From: Marinobacterium iners DSM 11526
Lineage (GTDB): Bacteria; Pseudomonadota; Gammaproteobacteria; Pseudomonadales; Balneatricaceae
Length of the DNA: 64,000 bases
Direction: 5' to 3'
Assembly: GCF_900107855.1 (NCBI RefSeq)
Contig: NZ_FNRJ01000001.1
Span: 1-64,000, forward strand
Shown here: in pieces, positions 9,520 to 19,370 of the stretch
Layout of the letters: each line of letters begins with the position of its first letter
How positions within the stretch are numbered: the stretch's first letter is position 1
The notes under the pieces: model-generated
What the model was told of the DNA's origin: nothing
What the model saw: only the letters and a program-made list of their open reading frames with translations
Databases searched by the model: none
Position numbers and translations under genes: made by a program

Positions 9520-10816
9520 ATGACAGATTGTAACCCGACTCTACCCTTATTGCCACGCTGCAAAAGCCGTCAAATCGAGACCAGTTTTGAAGATGGCAAC
9601 ATCACCTCGGATGCCGGCGTCATGCTGCTGCGGCAACTCGACTGCAACCTCGCCTTGACTCGTTCAATTACCCGCCGCATTAAGGATCCGCGCTGTACGC
9701 ACCAGCTTGAAACGATGCTGCACCAGCGTCTCTTTGGTCTGGCGCTGGGCTATGAAGATTTGAATGATCATCAGCATTTGCGACAGGACTTGGTGCTTCA
9801 GACCGCCGTTGGGACCGATCAGACATTGGCCAGCCAGTCGACGCTGTGCCGCTTTGAACTCAATGCCGATCGCCACTGGGCACTGGCGATCCACGAGGAA
9901 CTGGTCGAGCAATTCATCCGCTCCTATCGCAAGCCGCCAAAGCGCTTGATACTCGATTTCGATGCCACGGATGACAGTGTCCACGGGCAGCAAGTGAGGC
10001 GGCACTTCCATGGTCACTACGATGGGTACTGCTTCCTTCCGCTGCATGTGTTCTGTGGTCAAAAGCTGCTGGTCAGCTACATGCGCCCGGCCTACGAGGA
10101 TGCCGCCAAGCATGCTTGGGCGATCCTGGCCTTGCTGACCAAACGGCTTCGCGCCGAATGGCCGGATGTTCAGATTATCTTTCGCGGCGACGGCGGCTTC
10201 TGTCGGCCCCGGCTACTACGCTGGTGTGAGCGCCGCAAAGTCGGCTACATCGTCGGCATCGCCAAGGAAAAACTGGCGCTGCACCGTCGTTACGAGGCGG
10301 CTATCCGGTTCCGTGACACCCGTGTTAACCAGCGCCTGTTCACCAATTTTGAGTATGCGGCGAAGAGTTGGAAGAAGTGCAAACGCCGCATCATCGCCAA
10401 GTGCGAGTTCTCCCACCAGGGACCGAACAACCGCTATATCGTGACCAATCTAACTGGCACTCCAAAGTGGCTATATGACCGGCGCTACTGCCTGCGGGGC
10501 GAGATGGAAAACCGGATCAAGGAACAGAAGTGGCTGTTCTCCGACCGTACGAGCTGTCACGAGTGGTGGCCCAATCAGTTCCGCCTGCTGCTGTCAGGGC
10601 TGGCCTACCCCTATGTGTTGCTGGAACGACTCCGCAGTGGTTAATCTGCGCGGCACGCGCTACGTGCGCGCGCAGGTCACAACCCTGCGGCTACGCCTGC
10701 TGAAAATTGGCGCGGTCGTCACACGGAACACCCGGCGTATCCGGATCATGATGAGCAGCCACTATCCCGACCAAGTTCTGTACGCCAAGGTGATGCGCAA
10801 ACTGTTGTCCGGATAG
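9520..10816 (+). pseudogene. IS1380-family transposase, frameshifted near its 3' end
   Basis: From ATG 9520 the frame encodes 374 residues ([16 protein letters not shown]...) with family DDE blocks: LILDFDATDDSVHGQQ, IIFRGDGGFCRP and LRGEMENRIKEQKWLF. It stops at 10642-10644 after LLERLRSG. The usual C-terminus (VRAQVTTLRLRLLKIGAVVTRNTRR ... ARVM-like KVMRKLLSG) continues in another frame to 10816, so a 1-nt shift has truncated it. The catalytic residues precede the shift. The element interrupts moaA at about 9450; I could not identify its terminal repeats. Confidence 0.8.
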
Positions 10817-11139
10817 CAACGGCGGTGCTGTCCCCGGCACGGTATAAACAATGGGGTTTGGGGAAGCTGCGCCTGAAACACTGCCACTGATCGTTTATCG
10901 ATCACTTTTTCATGCGACGAACAGCGTGACTCTTATTGGTGGCCTGATCTGGGGCAGCCTCAGGCACCTGATGCAATATGCGGGCTAGTGCCCGTGCACC
11001 AGAAATCACCATCACTCGACGTGTCCGAAGTAGCGGGGTAGAACCCTCGATATCGAAGCGATCACCCTCCCCAAAATGCCGAAAGCCTTTACTTAACTGC
11101 AAGGCGTAAGGGCGGTTTCACTTGGACCGGCAATTTCCT
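10817..11139. other. IS1380 downstream flank, no recognisable gene
   Basis: 323 bp. A minus-strand frame at 10902-11102 (66 codons, ...RHFGEGDRFDIEGSTPLLRTRR) has no homology I recognise and could be the tail of a decayed gene. The right end of the IS1380 element should lie in the first 80 bp. Confidence 0.3.
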
Positions 11140-11370
11140 ATTGACACTGTCACGTTTACCGAAGGGCGGCAGCATCTACTATTCACAAGGCTGCAGCGAC
11201 CACGGCGTGACCTACACTCATGTAGCAGGCCGGCTGCTGGCCCAATCCCTGGCCGGTCAGGTCGAACGCTTCGATGCCTTCAACCAGCTTCCACTCTGGA
11301 GATCGCCTGTTCCGATCACCACATGGGTGCCTAGTAGTACAATATGCATGACAGGCTGGGGGATCTCGCA
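11140..11370 (+). pseudogene. C-terminal remnant of a DAO-family FAD oxidoreductase (PuuB-like)
   Basis: The + strand encodes LPKGGSIYYSQGC, HVAGRLLAQSLAGQVERFDAF and a following frame with MGA, two stops, then YNMHDRLGDLA. This matches the extreme C-terminus of gamma-glutamylputrescine oxidase-like flavoenzymes (YYxQGYSGHGV...AGRL...ERFDAF...MGxxYYxxxDRLG). In-frame TAG TAG codons and loss of everything upstream make it a relic. Confidence 0.7.
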
Positions 11371-11443
11371 GTGCCAACACCGTGAAGAACGAGCAGGCTA
11401 CCCGATGACATTTTTGCGGTCGAGAGAGAAACTCTGATCCTGT

Positions 11444-12403
11444 ATGCTGGCCTTGGATACAAGTAGGCATCAAAGGACTTTTTCATTGGATACAACACTT
11501 GTCGGCAAAACCCTTCCGGGTCTGCACTGCTTCGCATGCGCAGCACAGCATCTGAGTTTTACCAAGGCTGGTGAAGCCATGAACTTGTCTCAAAGTGCCG
11601 TCAGCCACCGCATACGAAAACTTGAAGAACAACTCGGATTCTTTCTCTTCAAACGTCTCACGCGCCAACTCGTATTAACCGAGGAAGGAAAACGCCTTTA
11701 TTCTGTTATCCAGTCATCCCTGGACGATATATCGGCCGAAATCCACTCTCTGCAAAATCAGGAGGTGGGCGGCACGCTACACATTACGTCGACCCCCTCT
11801 TTCAGCAGCTGCTGGCTGACGCCGCGTTTGTCTGACTTTGCTGAACAATATCCAAACATTTTTCTTCACTTGCGTACCCGAAACGACCGCGTCAATTTCA
11901 GTGCCGAAAGCGTGGATCTTGCTATCTACTATGGCAAAAGTGAACATCCAGGATTAGTGGTAACCCCGTTCATGGATGAGAAAGTGCTGCCGGTCTGCTC
12001 CAGAGATTACGCCGATCGTAAAAGCCTCTGGGGAGCCCCCCAGGCACTGGCCTCCTGCACTCTGCTGCATGATGCCCAGCCCTGGCCCAACGCCCAGTAT
12101 TTTTCGGAGTGGAAAAGCTGGCTTGATTTTGCAGGCCTGAATGATATCGATTATGAAGGCGGGCACAGTTTTGATCGCGCAGAACTTGCATCAGCTTGGG
12201 CAATGCAGGGTGGCGGTGTTGCCATGGGCAGACTTAGACTGGTTCAGGATCAGCTTGAATCGGGTGAATTAGTAGCCCCCTTTGAGATGGATTGCACAGC
12301 ATCCCAGTCCTATTACCTAGTGTCCACACAAGAGCGCAGCCAAACGACCCGCGTAGCCGCACTCTGTGAATGGCTACTCCAGCAAGCTCAGCAGCAGGCC
12401 TGA
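11444..12403 (+). CDS. dsdC: LysR-family activator of D-serine catabolism (DsdC-like)
   Basis: 319 residues. The HTH (LSFTKAGEAMNLSQSAVSHRIRKLEEQLGFFLFKR) and co-inducer domain follow Escherichia coli DsdC closely in pattern: PSFSSCWLTPRLSDF, SAESVDLAIYYG, EKVLPVCSRDYA, CTLLHD, FDRAELA, GVAMGRLRLVQ, SGELVAPF. DsdC activates dsdA with D-serine as co-inducer. Here it sits at the downstream end of, and convergent with, the dsd operon rather than beside its promoter. The first 25 residues could be over-extended; an in-frame TTG at 11486 is an alternative start. Confidence 0.82.
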   Translation: MLALDTSRHQRTFSLDTTLVGKTLPGLHCFACAAQHLSFTKAGEAMNLSQSAVSHRIRKLEEQLGFFLFKRLTRQLVLTEEGKRLYSVIQSSLDDISAEIHSLQNQEVGGTLHITSTPSFSSCWLTPRLSDFAEQYPNIFLHLRTRNDRVNFSAESVDLAIYYGKSEHPGLVVTPFMDEKVLPVCSRDYADRKSLWGAPQALASCTLLHDAQPWPNAQYFSEWKSWLDFAGLNDIDYEGGHSFDRAELASAWAMQGGGVAMGRLRLVQDQLESGELVAPFEMDCTASQSYYLVSTQERSQTTRVAALCEWLLQQAQQQA

Positions 12404-12438
12404 AGCTTCAGGACGCTGCCACCATCGAGCTAAGGGTG

Positions 12439-13902
12439 TTAACGCCCTAGCGTCCGTTTAATCACGCGCCCCGGACGAATTCCCGTGCCTTCTCCGTTCT
12501 GCCATACCAACTGCCCATTCACAATGACCTGCTCGATGCCTTTCGCCTTGGAGACTGGATGCTCAAAGGTAGATGTATCAATGATACTGTCTGGATCGAA
12601 GATCGTGATATCGGCAAACATGCCCTCTTTGATCTGCCCGCGCTCTGCCAAACCAAACTGCTGGGCAGACAGGCCCGTCATTCGGTGCACACCCTCCTCT
12701 AGCGTCATTAGCTTCTGTTCACGCACATAGCGTCCCAGTACGCGAGGGAAGGTTCCCCACAGGCGGGGATGGGGATGCTTGTCTTCCGGCAACCCGTCAG
12801 AACCTATCATGGCATCCGGAGATGACATGATCCTTTTCACATCTTGTTCATCCATCATGAAATAGATCGCACCGGCGGGCTGAAGCTTTTGGATTGCTTC
12901 ACTCAGGTTACAGCCCATTTTCTTGACAATGTCATTTAGATCAGTCGCCGTGAATTCCGGATGCGGATCAGACCAGGAAATGAGGGTTTTCAACGAATTG
13001 TTCACCATCGATTCTTCAAGCACGGTCGAACAGGCATCGTACGGATAGACGTCCAGAGCCAGCGCCTGATGCTCCTTCGCCTGACGAATCAGCTCTAGTG
13101 TTTGCGTGCTCTTACCAAAGTTCCGTTTACCCTGGCACTTGTGATGTGAAATCACCACGGGAGCCTGAATCTGACGGCCGATCTCAAGCGACTCTTCGAT
13201 GCTTTCGATAACCTTATCGGCCTCATCACGCATATGGGTCGTATAGATACCGCCGAAGTCTTTCAGTACCTTGGCGACCTCTATCACCTCCTCAGTCGAT
13301 GCACTGAACGCCGGCTCGTAAAATAAGCCGGTCGAAAGACCTATGGCGCCTTGCTCCAAACACTCTTTTAGTTTAGATCGCATCTGAGAGATTTCATCAT
13401 GGGTCGCCGTTCGATGCAGGTCATCATCCCCCATCACCTCCATTCTCAAAGTGGTATGACCGACTAGAAAGGCTGAATTTATTGCTGGTTGTGCGGCATC
13501 CACCTTGGCTATAAAGGCCCCCATACTCTCTGCAACGAAACTACCCGATTTGAACACAAGTCTCAGCAACCCCGGGGGATTTCCCTTGGATGAATATGGC
13601 GCACCACTAATTCCACAGTTTCCACAAATCACTGTTGTCACACCCTGACTGAGTTTTGCTGTCATGTCAGGACGCAAGATCAAAGAGGCATCATCATGAG
13701 TATGAACATCGATGAAGCCCGGTGAAACGATTTTTTCTTGAGCATCGACATGATGTTTTGCCGTTTTTCCGTCAAGATCACCGATCGCAACAATACGCTC
13801 CTTTTTAATCCCTACATCTGCAGAAAATGCAGGTCTTCCTGTACCATCCACAACCCGGCCATTACTAATCAAAATATCAAAAACATTATCTTTTATTAAC
13901 AT
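12439..13902 (-). CDS. N-acyl-D-amino-acid deacylase (D-aminoacylase)
   Basis: 487 residues, normal length for this amidohydrolase family, which hydrolyses N-acyl-D-amino acids to D-amino acids in the cytoplasm. Metal ligands and catalytic residues occur at the family positions: H67 and H69 (DVHTHDD), C96 (GNCG), H223 (TTHMRDE), H253/H254 (SHHK) and D369 (GSDG). It is the last gene of the D-amino-acid operon, 36 bp after dctM. The context suggests it feeds D-amino acids from acylated sources (peptidoglycan turnover or dissolved organic matter) to DsdA. Confidence 0.92.
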   Translation of the reverse strand: MLIKDNVFDILISNGRVVDGTGRPAFSADVGIKKERIVAIGDLDGKTAKHHVDAQEKIVSPGFIDVHTHDDASLILRPDMTAKLSQGVTTVICGNCGISGAPYSSKGNPPGLLRLVFKSGSFVAESMGAFIAKVDAAQPAINSAFLVGHTTLRMEVMGDDDLHRTATHDEISQMRSKLKECLEQGAIGLSTGLFYEPAFSASTEEVIEVAKVLKDFGGIYTTHMRDEADKVIESIEESLEIGRQIQAPVVISHHKCQGKRNFGKSTQTLELIRQAKEHQALALDVYPYDACSTVLEESMVNNSLKTLISWSDPHPEFTATDLNDIVKKMGCNLSEAIQKLQPAGAIYFMMDEQDVKRIMSSPDAMIGSDGLPEDKHPHPRLWGTFPRVLGRYVREQKLMTLEEGVHRMTGLSAQQFGLAERGQIKEGMFADITIFDPDSIIDTSTFEHPVSKAKGIEQVIVNGQLVWQNGEGTGIRPGRVIKRTLGR

Positions 13903-13938
13903 ATCAACAACCCTTGATAGCGAACAATTATTTTATTT

Positions 13939-15270
13939 CTATTGCCCTACCACCTTTCCCCCAAGCATTAATGTCGGTAGCCAAGTAGCTAGCGATGGTA
14001 TATAGGTCGTCAACATAAGAACCGGAATACCCACATAGAAAAGGTATTTCATCATAATCGGAGCTACTGCCTGGTATGCAGTGCCTGATAGCCGTGTTCC
14101 GACAAATAGTGACATCGCAAAAGGAGGAGTAATTACGCCCAAACCAATATTAATTATAAATATAGCACCCAAGTGAACGAGATTTACATCCAACTCGATC
14201 ATTAACGGTAGAACTAGTGGAACAGTAAGTATTAAAATTGGTATAGCTTCAATGAACATGCCCAGCAAAAGTAGGAATGCATTTAGGGATAGCAAAATCA
14301 TTTCGGGGCTTTCAAAAAGCCCAAGCATATGATCAGCGAGTGACTGCGCAGCACCTGCACGAACAAGATAACGACTAATGATACTACCTGATGCTATCAA
14401 AAGTGCTATCAAGCCGACAGATATTGTCGTATCCAAAAGGGCTATTTTGAACCGCTTTCTATTCAGATGTTTATAAACAAATAAGCCGACAATAATGCTG
14501 TAGATCACAGCTACAGCACCCGCTTCGTTCGGTGTACAGATACCACCATAGATACCGACCAGAATGACCAGCGGACAACCCAAAGCGGGCAGGGCTTTCC
14601 AGGTGACCCTTTTGAGATGTTGAACCCGTTCACTATAGCTGAGTACCTCCTCTACCTCACTACCGGAGACTTCATCAATGTACTTCGGTGCGATGAAGTA
14701 GTTCAGTACCGCATAGCCAAATGCAAGCAAAATAGCGGGCACTACTGTCGATAAGAAAACAGCCGCTACCGACTGCTGGGCCACCAGGCAATAGATCAGT
14801 GCCGGCACGCTGGGCGGAATCAAATATCCAAGAAAACTGGAGCTGCACAGCACGGCCGTGGTGTACTCTTTCTTATAACCTAGCTTGTGTAACCTAGGAA
14901 CCAGCAGAGGCACCAATGCAGACACACAAGGTACAGAGGAGCCGGTAAGCGCGCTCATAAATACGGTCGAAACAATGGCAACCAACGTCATGCCCCCCCG
15001 TATTTTTCCTACAAGAGCATGGGAAAAATCAACGATTTTATCTGCCAGGCCACCTGCCGATATAAGAGAACCGGCAAAAACAAAAAATCCAATTGACATC
15101 AACACATAACTGTTCAAAGACGAATAGAACGTGCCTATTAAAAAATTATCAGGAATACCATCGACGGAAAGGCCGATACCTGTACTTGCAATAAAAAGCC
15201 AACCTAAAGGGACGGCCAGCAACATCATGGTCAGGAACATGCCAATAGTAATAATAATTCCTATGGACAT
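13939..15270 (-). CDS. TRAP transporter large membrane subunit (DctM), D-amino-acid operon
   Basis: 443 residues with about 12 hydrophobic segments and DctM motifs (GKIRGGMTLVAIVSTVFMSALTGSS, LIPPSVPALIYCLV). Overlaps the dctQ stop by 10 nt, so coupled. Forms the inner-membrane translocator with DctQ. The substrate is inferred from neighbours to be a D-amino acid or N-acyl-D-amino acid, where enterobacteria would use the DsdX permease instead. Confidence 0.9.
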   Translation of the reverse strand: MSIGIIITIGMFLTMMLLAVPLGWLFIASTGIGLSVDGIPDNFLIGTFYSSLNSYVLMSIGFFVFAGSLISAGGLADKIVDFSHALVGKIRGGMTLVAIVSTVFMSALTGSSVPCVSALVPLLVPRLHKLGYKKEYTTAVLCSSSFLGYLIPPSVPALIYCLVAQQSVAAVFLSTVVPAILLAFGYAVLNYFIAPKYIDEVSGSEVEEVLSYSERVQHLKRVTWKALPALGCPLVILVGIYGGICTPNEAGAVAVIYSIIVGLFVYKHLNRKRFKIALLDTTISVGLIALLIASGSIISRYLVRAGAAQSLADHMLGLFESPEMILLSLNAFLLLLGMFIEAIPILILTVPLVLPLMIELDVNLVHLGAIFIINIGLGVITPPFAMSLFVGTRLSGTAYQAVAPIMMKYLFYVGIPVLMLTTYIPSLATWLPTLMLGGKVVGQ

Positions 15271-15788
15271 TTTAAACCTCCAGAATTAAACCCTTTGATA
15301 AAATCTAAAGTTTGCATAAGAATATGATGCAAAGTGTGAAATGCACATAGAGAAAGAGCGATGAGTACGCTTTGTCTAATCCAGCTCGTGTTAAACCATG
15401 GTACCAGAGTTCCATACTCAGGGTATTTAATTGCACTCATAAATTGTCTGTGTGCCATGGGAATAAGATATATAATTACAGAAAGCACCAGGATATTAAT
15501 AAAAATCTTTGAAAGCTTAATAAATTCTGGTTTATTTTTCAGTGACATCTCCATAAAAACATCTACAGATGTATGATGCTGCTCCCGTGTCGTGATAGCG
15601 ATTGAATAGATCAATGACGGGATGAAAAGATATAAAGATAAATCGCCGATCCACATTATTTCAAAGTGAAATATATATCTATTCAAAACCTGAAGCAAAA
15701 CAAGAAATGAACAGAGGATAAGCATTGAAAAACAAAATAGATTTTCAAGCGTTGATATACACTTGACTAAAAATAGGTACGCCTTCAT
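15261..15788 (-). CDS. TRAP transporter small membrane subunit (DctQ), D-amino-acid operon
   Basis: 175 residues with four hydrophobic helices (about 14-36, 50-66, 92-112, 135-157) and the DctQ core LQVLNRYIFHFEIMWIGDLSLYLF. Follows dctP after a hairpin and overlaps dctM. AT-rich relative to the flanking enzyme genes. Confidence 0.85.
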   Translation of the reverse strand: MKAYLFLVKCISTLENLFCFSMLILCSFLVLLQVLNRYIFHFEIMWIGDLSLYLFIPSLIYSIAITTREQHHTSVDVFMEMSLKNKPEFIKLSKIFINILVLSVIIYLIPMAHRQFMSAIKYPEYGTLVPWFNTSWIRQSVLIALSLCAFHTLHHILMQTLDFIKGFNSGGLKCP

Positions 15789-15825
15789 AGCTTAGACACC
15801 CTAATAGCATACTACTAAGTTAACA

Positions 15826-15844
15826 GAGGCCCCAAAGGGGCCTC
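15826..15844. terminator. Intercistronic hairpin between dctP and dctQ
   Basis: Perfect stem GAGGCCCC (15826-15833) with GGGGCCTC (15837-15844), loop AAA. On the minus strand it is followed by only a short T-rich run (TGTT), so it is more likely an attenuator or 3' end protecting hairpin that raises binding-protein expression over the membrane subunits. Confidence 0.6.
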
Positions 15845-15852
15845 ATCAAAGC

Positions 15853-16920
15853 TTAATCTTTGCTGCTTGCAACCTGATTAAGTGCTTCGAGCTGACTACG
15901 AAGTTTCTTGCTCATATTCTGATTCGGATACGCTTTTTCCAGCCAGGAATCAGCTAGTTCCGCCCAGATAGCGTCAATATTTGAGGCTTCACGCAGAGCT
16001 GCGCGCTCCTCATCGGTCAAACGAACAATGGTGAAGTCGCTCATTTCTTCAAGCTGCTGGATGTAACCGGACTCCGCTTCTTTGTGTAGCTGGTTGGAGT
16101 AGTCCTGAGCTTCTGCTGCAGCACGGGACACCGCTTCTTTCAGGTTGTCCGGCAGCTCATTCCAAGCGTTCAGGTTGATAGATACGTTTTGATTGTCCCA
16201 TGCAAAGTTGATGTCAGAGAAAAACGTCAATACTTCAGCATGTCGTTCGTCAACCAATGAGGGCCACATGGTCCAGTTTCCATCGATGACGCCACGGGAA
16301 AGGCCATTATAAATCTCAGACCAAGGCAGGGTTTGCAGAGTCATACCAGTGCCCTCACCCATGCCCTCCAGTGCACGGACAAAACCGATTGAACCCGACA
16401 CACGGATCTTGAGATTCTTGAAGTCTTCACTCTGTCGAATCGGGCGTACGGTATTACCAATACCATAAGCACCCTGAGAGATATGCATTAATGTATGCAT
16501 GCCGACCTCATTATACGCGGTTTCCAGTACATCATTCAGGGGGCCACCAACACTATAAGCCTTTTCAGCCGCATCCCAGTTTGAAATGGCCCAAGGCATC
16601 CAGTTCAATACGCCACCCGGTATGATTTTCGCGTATGGTGAAAACACTCCAATAGTTATGCTTCCATCCTGAACGCCATGAAACGTTTCTTCGTGATTAC
16701 CAAGCAGGCCATTTTTATACAGCTTGATTTCAATCTCACCATTACTGTACTCTTTCACCTTATCGATAAAGTGTTCAAATACCTTATTTGCAATAGGTCG
16801 AGTCCAGGGCTGTGAAAACGTCCACTCGTACTCTGCAGCATTCACACTTGAAGACAGTCCCATCAGCACTGCAACAATGGATAAAGAACCTGCTGTTTTT
16901 TTAATGATTTTCTTAATCAT
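15853..16920 (-). CDS. TRAP transporter substrate-binding protein (DctP), D-amino-acid operon
   Basis: 355 residues with a signal peptide (KKIIKKTAG, hydrophobic core, VNA before AEYEW). The DctP features are present: FKNLKIRVSGSIGFVRALEGMG near 165 and LSRGVIDGNW near 215. Periplasmic receptor for DctQM. Second gene of the operon, 70 nt after dsdA. Ligand inferred to be a D-amino acid derivative. Confidence 0.87.
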   Translation of the reverse strand: MIKKIIKKTAGSLSIVAVLMGLSSSVNAAEYEWTFSQPWTRPIANKVFEHFIDKVKEYSNGEIEIKLYKNGLLGNHEETFHGVQDGSITIGVFSPYAKIIPGGVLNWMPWAISNWDAAEKAYSVGGPLNDVLETAYNEVGMHTLMHISQGAYGIGNTVRPIRQSEDFKNLKIRVSGSIGFVRALEGMGEGTGMTLQTLPWSEIYNGLSRGVIDGNWTMWPSLVDERHAEVLTFFSDINFAWDNQNVSINLNAWNELPDNLKEAVSRAAAEAQDYSNQLHKEAESGYIQQLEEMSDFTIVRLTDEERAALREASNIDAIWAELADSWLEKAYPNQNMSKKLRSQLEALNQVASSKD

Positions 16921-16990
16921 ATTACCCTCTATATATTTTAGTATTATTAACGCGTGGGGGCATTTTATTTATCTAAATAGTTATGACTTT

Positions 16991-18334
16991 TTAAAGGCTT
17001 CGACCATTTTCGTAGTAGCATAACCAATCCTTATCGGGCACCATTCGTCCCCCCGTCGCCCAAACGATATGAGTAGAATTATTCATTTTGTTAGACAAAT
17101 TATGATCTTCTAGATACTCCGATTTTTGGGTTGCTCTGCAGTAACCATAGAATCCAGCAGCCGCAGACGGTTCGAGTTTTACTTTTTGAGTATCCCAAGC
17201 CATAGCCAAATATTGATAAAGCCGCAGATCATCAACAGTAACAACACCATCAATAAGTGGGCGCATGGTACGACAGACTAACCCTGAAGGCCGACTCACG
17301 GCCAACCCATCAGCGGCGGTAAGACCATCAAGTCCAAAATCCTGAGCACTGACATGTTCATCAAGACCGGTCGCTATACCCAGCAAAACCGCCGGTGCAT
17401 GTGTAGGCTCCACAAAAATACAGTGCACAGCATCTCCAAAAAAGAGTTTCAAGCCGAACGTAACGCCACCGGGACCGCCACCCACACCGCAAGGTAGGTA
17501 TACAAAAAGCGGATGCTCGGAATCAACCTGAACGCCCTGAGCATCAAGTTGTTTTTTAAGACGTCGGGCTGCCACCGCATAGCCCAGAAACAGATCTGCC
17601 GAATCTTCATCATCAACAAAGTAGCATTTCGGATCCTGTGCGGCTTGTTCTCGTCCTTCAATCACCGCATGCCCATAATCCGCCACATGTTCTACAACCG
17701 CCACCCCTTTGGTTCGCAGCAGATCTTTCTTCCATTGACGGGCATCTGCGGACATATGCACCGTGACCTTGAAACCTAAACTAGCACCCATAATTCCGAT
17801 ACTCATTCCGAGATTACCGGTAGAGCCGACAACAATAGAGTAATCACTAAAAAAAGCCTGCAACTCTTTTGAAGCAAATTTTTCGTAATTATCCTCATGA
17901 GTTAGCAGATCATTTTCCATCGCTAAATGTTCGGCATACTTCAAGACTTCATATATACCCCCCCGAGCTTTAATGGAACCAGAGATCGGCAGCTCGCTAT
18001 CGAGCTTTAACATCAATCGACCCACAGACTGATAGCCTAAAGCACGCTCAATCTCTGACTGTATCAGGGAAGCATCGATCAAGGGGGACTCGATTATTCC
18101 TCCATCAATCTCAGTTTCCGGAAAAGCCTTCGCAATATATAAGGAAAATCTTTCCAGCCTTTCGGCTGCATCAATCTCTTGCTCTCGATTGAACTCAATT
18201 AAATCCCTAGCTTTTTCAAATGGAATCTTATCTTTATTAATCCAAAAGCTTTCCTTACCAGCAATAATATCAGCTTCACTGATGAAAAATTTAGCACCCT
18301 TCAAGCAGTCAATATTTTTAAAATCCACTAACAA
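16991..18334 (-). CDS. dsdA: D-serine ammonia-lyase (D-serine dehydratase)
   Basis: 447 residues, matching E. coli DsdA (442). PLP enzyme that converts D-serine to pyruvate and ammonia in the cytoplasm. The PLP lysine is K122 in PISGSIKARGG; the phosphate-binding loop is GSTGNLG (170-176). C-terminal blocks VEPTHAPAVLLG, DGLAVSRPSGLVCR and EPSAAAGF are family-typical. First gene of dsdA-dctP-dctQ-dctM-deacylase. Likely activated by the DsdC homologue and used both for detoxification and for carbon and nitrogen supply. Confidence 0.95.
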   Translation of the reverse strand: MLVDFKNIDCLKGAKFFISEADIIAGKESFWINKDKIPFEKARDLIEFNREQEIDAAERLERFSLYIAKAFPETEIDGGIIESPLIDASLIQSEIERALGYQSVGRLMLKLDSELPISGSIKARGGIYEVLKYAEHLAMENDLLTHEDNYEKFASKELQAFFSDYSIVVGSTGNLGMSIGIMGASLGFKVTVHMSADARQWKKDLLRTKGVAVVEHVADYGHAVIEGREQAAQDPKCYFVDDEDSADLFLGYAVAARRLKKQLDAQGVQVDSEHPLFVYLPCGVGGGPGGVTFGLKLFFGDAVHCIFVEPTHAPAVLLGIATGLDEHVSAQDFGLDGLTAADGLAVSRPSGLVCRTMRPLIDGVVTVDDLRLYQYLAMAWDTQKVKLEPSAAAGFYGYCRATQKSEYLEDHNLSNKMNNSTHIVWATGGRMVPDKDWLCYYENGRSL

Positions 18335-18559
18335 GCTCCAAAAATATATATTTTAAAGATCTACGTATAAGAAATGTTTATATTCATTCTATGAATGCAT
18401 AAAAGCAGATACAAACGTATTGTTTTCGCACGACGCATTAGTGTGATTCATGCATAGTACCCTCGATATACGGGACAAGTTAGGGTTATGACTAAAAAGC
18501 CTACGGGGCTCACATCGGAGGTCTGCGGGCAAAAAGCGACAGCAAAAGCCCAAGAGGCG
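18335..18559. promoter_or_regulatory. Upstream region of the dsd operon
   Basis: 225 bp. The first 100 bp upstream of dsdA are AT-rich with TATATATTTTAAA-type sequence and a TTCATTCTATGAATG dyad near 18383-18397 that could be a regulator site. The rest merges into IS30 debris. No exact promoter can be assigned. Confidence 0.4.
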
Positions 18560-18745
18560 GATTTCTGCTTAGGACATCTGTACTCATCTTGGGAGCGCGA
18601 GCTGAATGAGAACCTCAATGAGCTACTGCACCAATACATCCCGAAAGGTATGGATCTGCGGACAATTACTAATGAGGATGTTCACAAAGCTGAGAAACGG
18701 TTAAATCTGAGGTCTCGCAAGTGCCTCGGGTTTAGGCAGCCTGGA
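18560..18745 (+). pseudogene. IS30-family transposase C-terminal remnant
   Basis: About 60 codons of the IS30 transposase C-terminus: LYSSWERELNENLNELL, QYIPKGMDL and RLNLRSRKCLGFRQP correspond to the conserved YSSWQRGTNENTNGLLRQYFPK...RLNxRPRKCLGYRTP region. The rest of the gene and one IS end are missing. Confidence 0.75.
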
Positions 18746-18886
18746 ATCATGATTCCAGAAACATCTTCAGGGTGCATAGGCGAGTACCGCTCTTCGGAGT
18801 TGAATTCGAGGACCACTACAATAGCCACCTACAGCGTGTTTCAGCCCAGCTGCCCTCAGCAGCGCCGCTTTCAGCGAGCAGCAGAC

Positions 18887-19370
18887 TCAGCCGCCGGTCA
18901 TGTTCATGAATCGCAAAATTTGTGGCTCGTCATCGAGCCGAAATTCGTGTCGCTCGGGTTTCAGCGCCATCGCCTGGATGATGTACTGCTGCAGATCCTC
19001 GGGCGCACGCGCAGGATCACGCAGCACTTGTCGCAAGTCGACACTGTGTTCATGCCCCAGGCAGAGCAGCAAACGCCCTTCGGCGGTGACACGCACCCGA
19101 TTGCAGTCGCCACAAAAGTTGCGGCTGTGTGGCGAAATGAAGCCGATGCGGCTGTCGCTGTCGGCCATGCGGAAGTAACGCGAAGGCCCGCCGGTCCGTT
19201 CGGTAGAGGGCAACAGCGGAAAACACGACGCAATGCGCGCGCGCAACTGCTCACTGGAGCAGAACTGCTCGGCACGGTCGTGCTCGCTGATCTGGCCCAG
19301 CGGCATCTCCTCGATAAAACTGATATCCAGCCCCCGCTCACGGGCGAACTCGACCAGCGCCAGCACCTCG
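18887..19370. repeat. 484-bp direct repeat, copy 2 (pair at 8731-9214)
   Basis: Second copy of the moaA 3' segment, same orientation, 10,156 bp from copy 1. Recombination between the copies would delete, or tandemly amplify, the segment carrying the whole dsd operon and dsdC. Confidence 0.9.

Noticed and set aside
8764-10644. 626-codon plus-strand frame
   Set aside because: Its first 250 codons are antisense to the moaA fragment; only the part from ATG 9520 is the transposase.
10902-11102. 66-codon minus-strand ORF
   Set aside because: No ribosome-binding site, no recognised domain, and it lies between two decayed elements.
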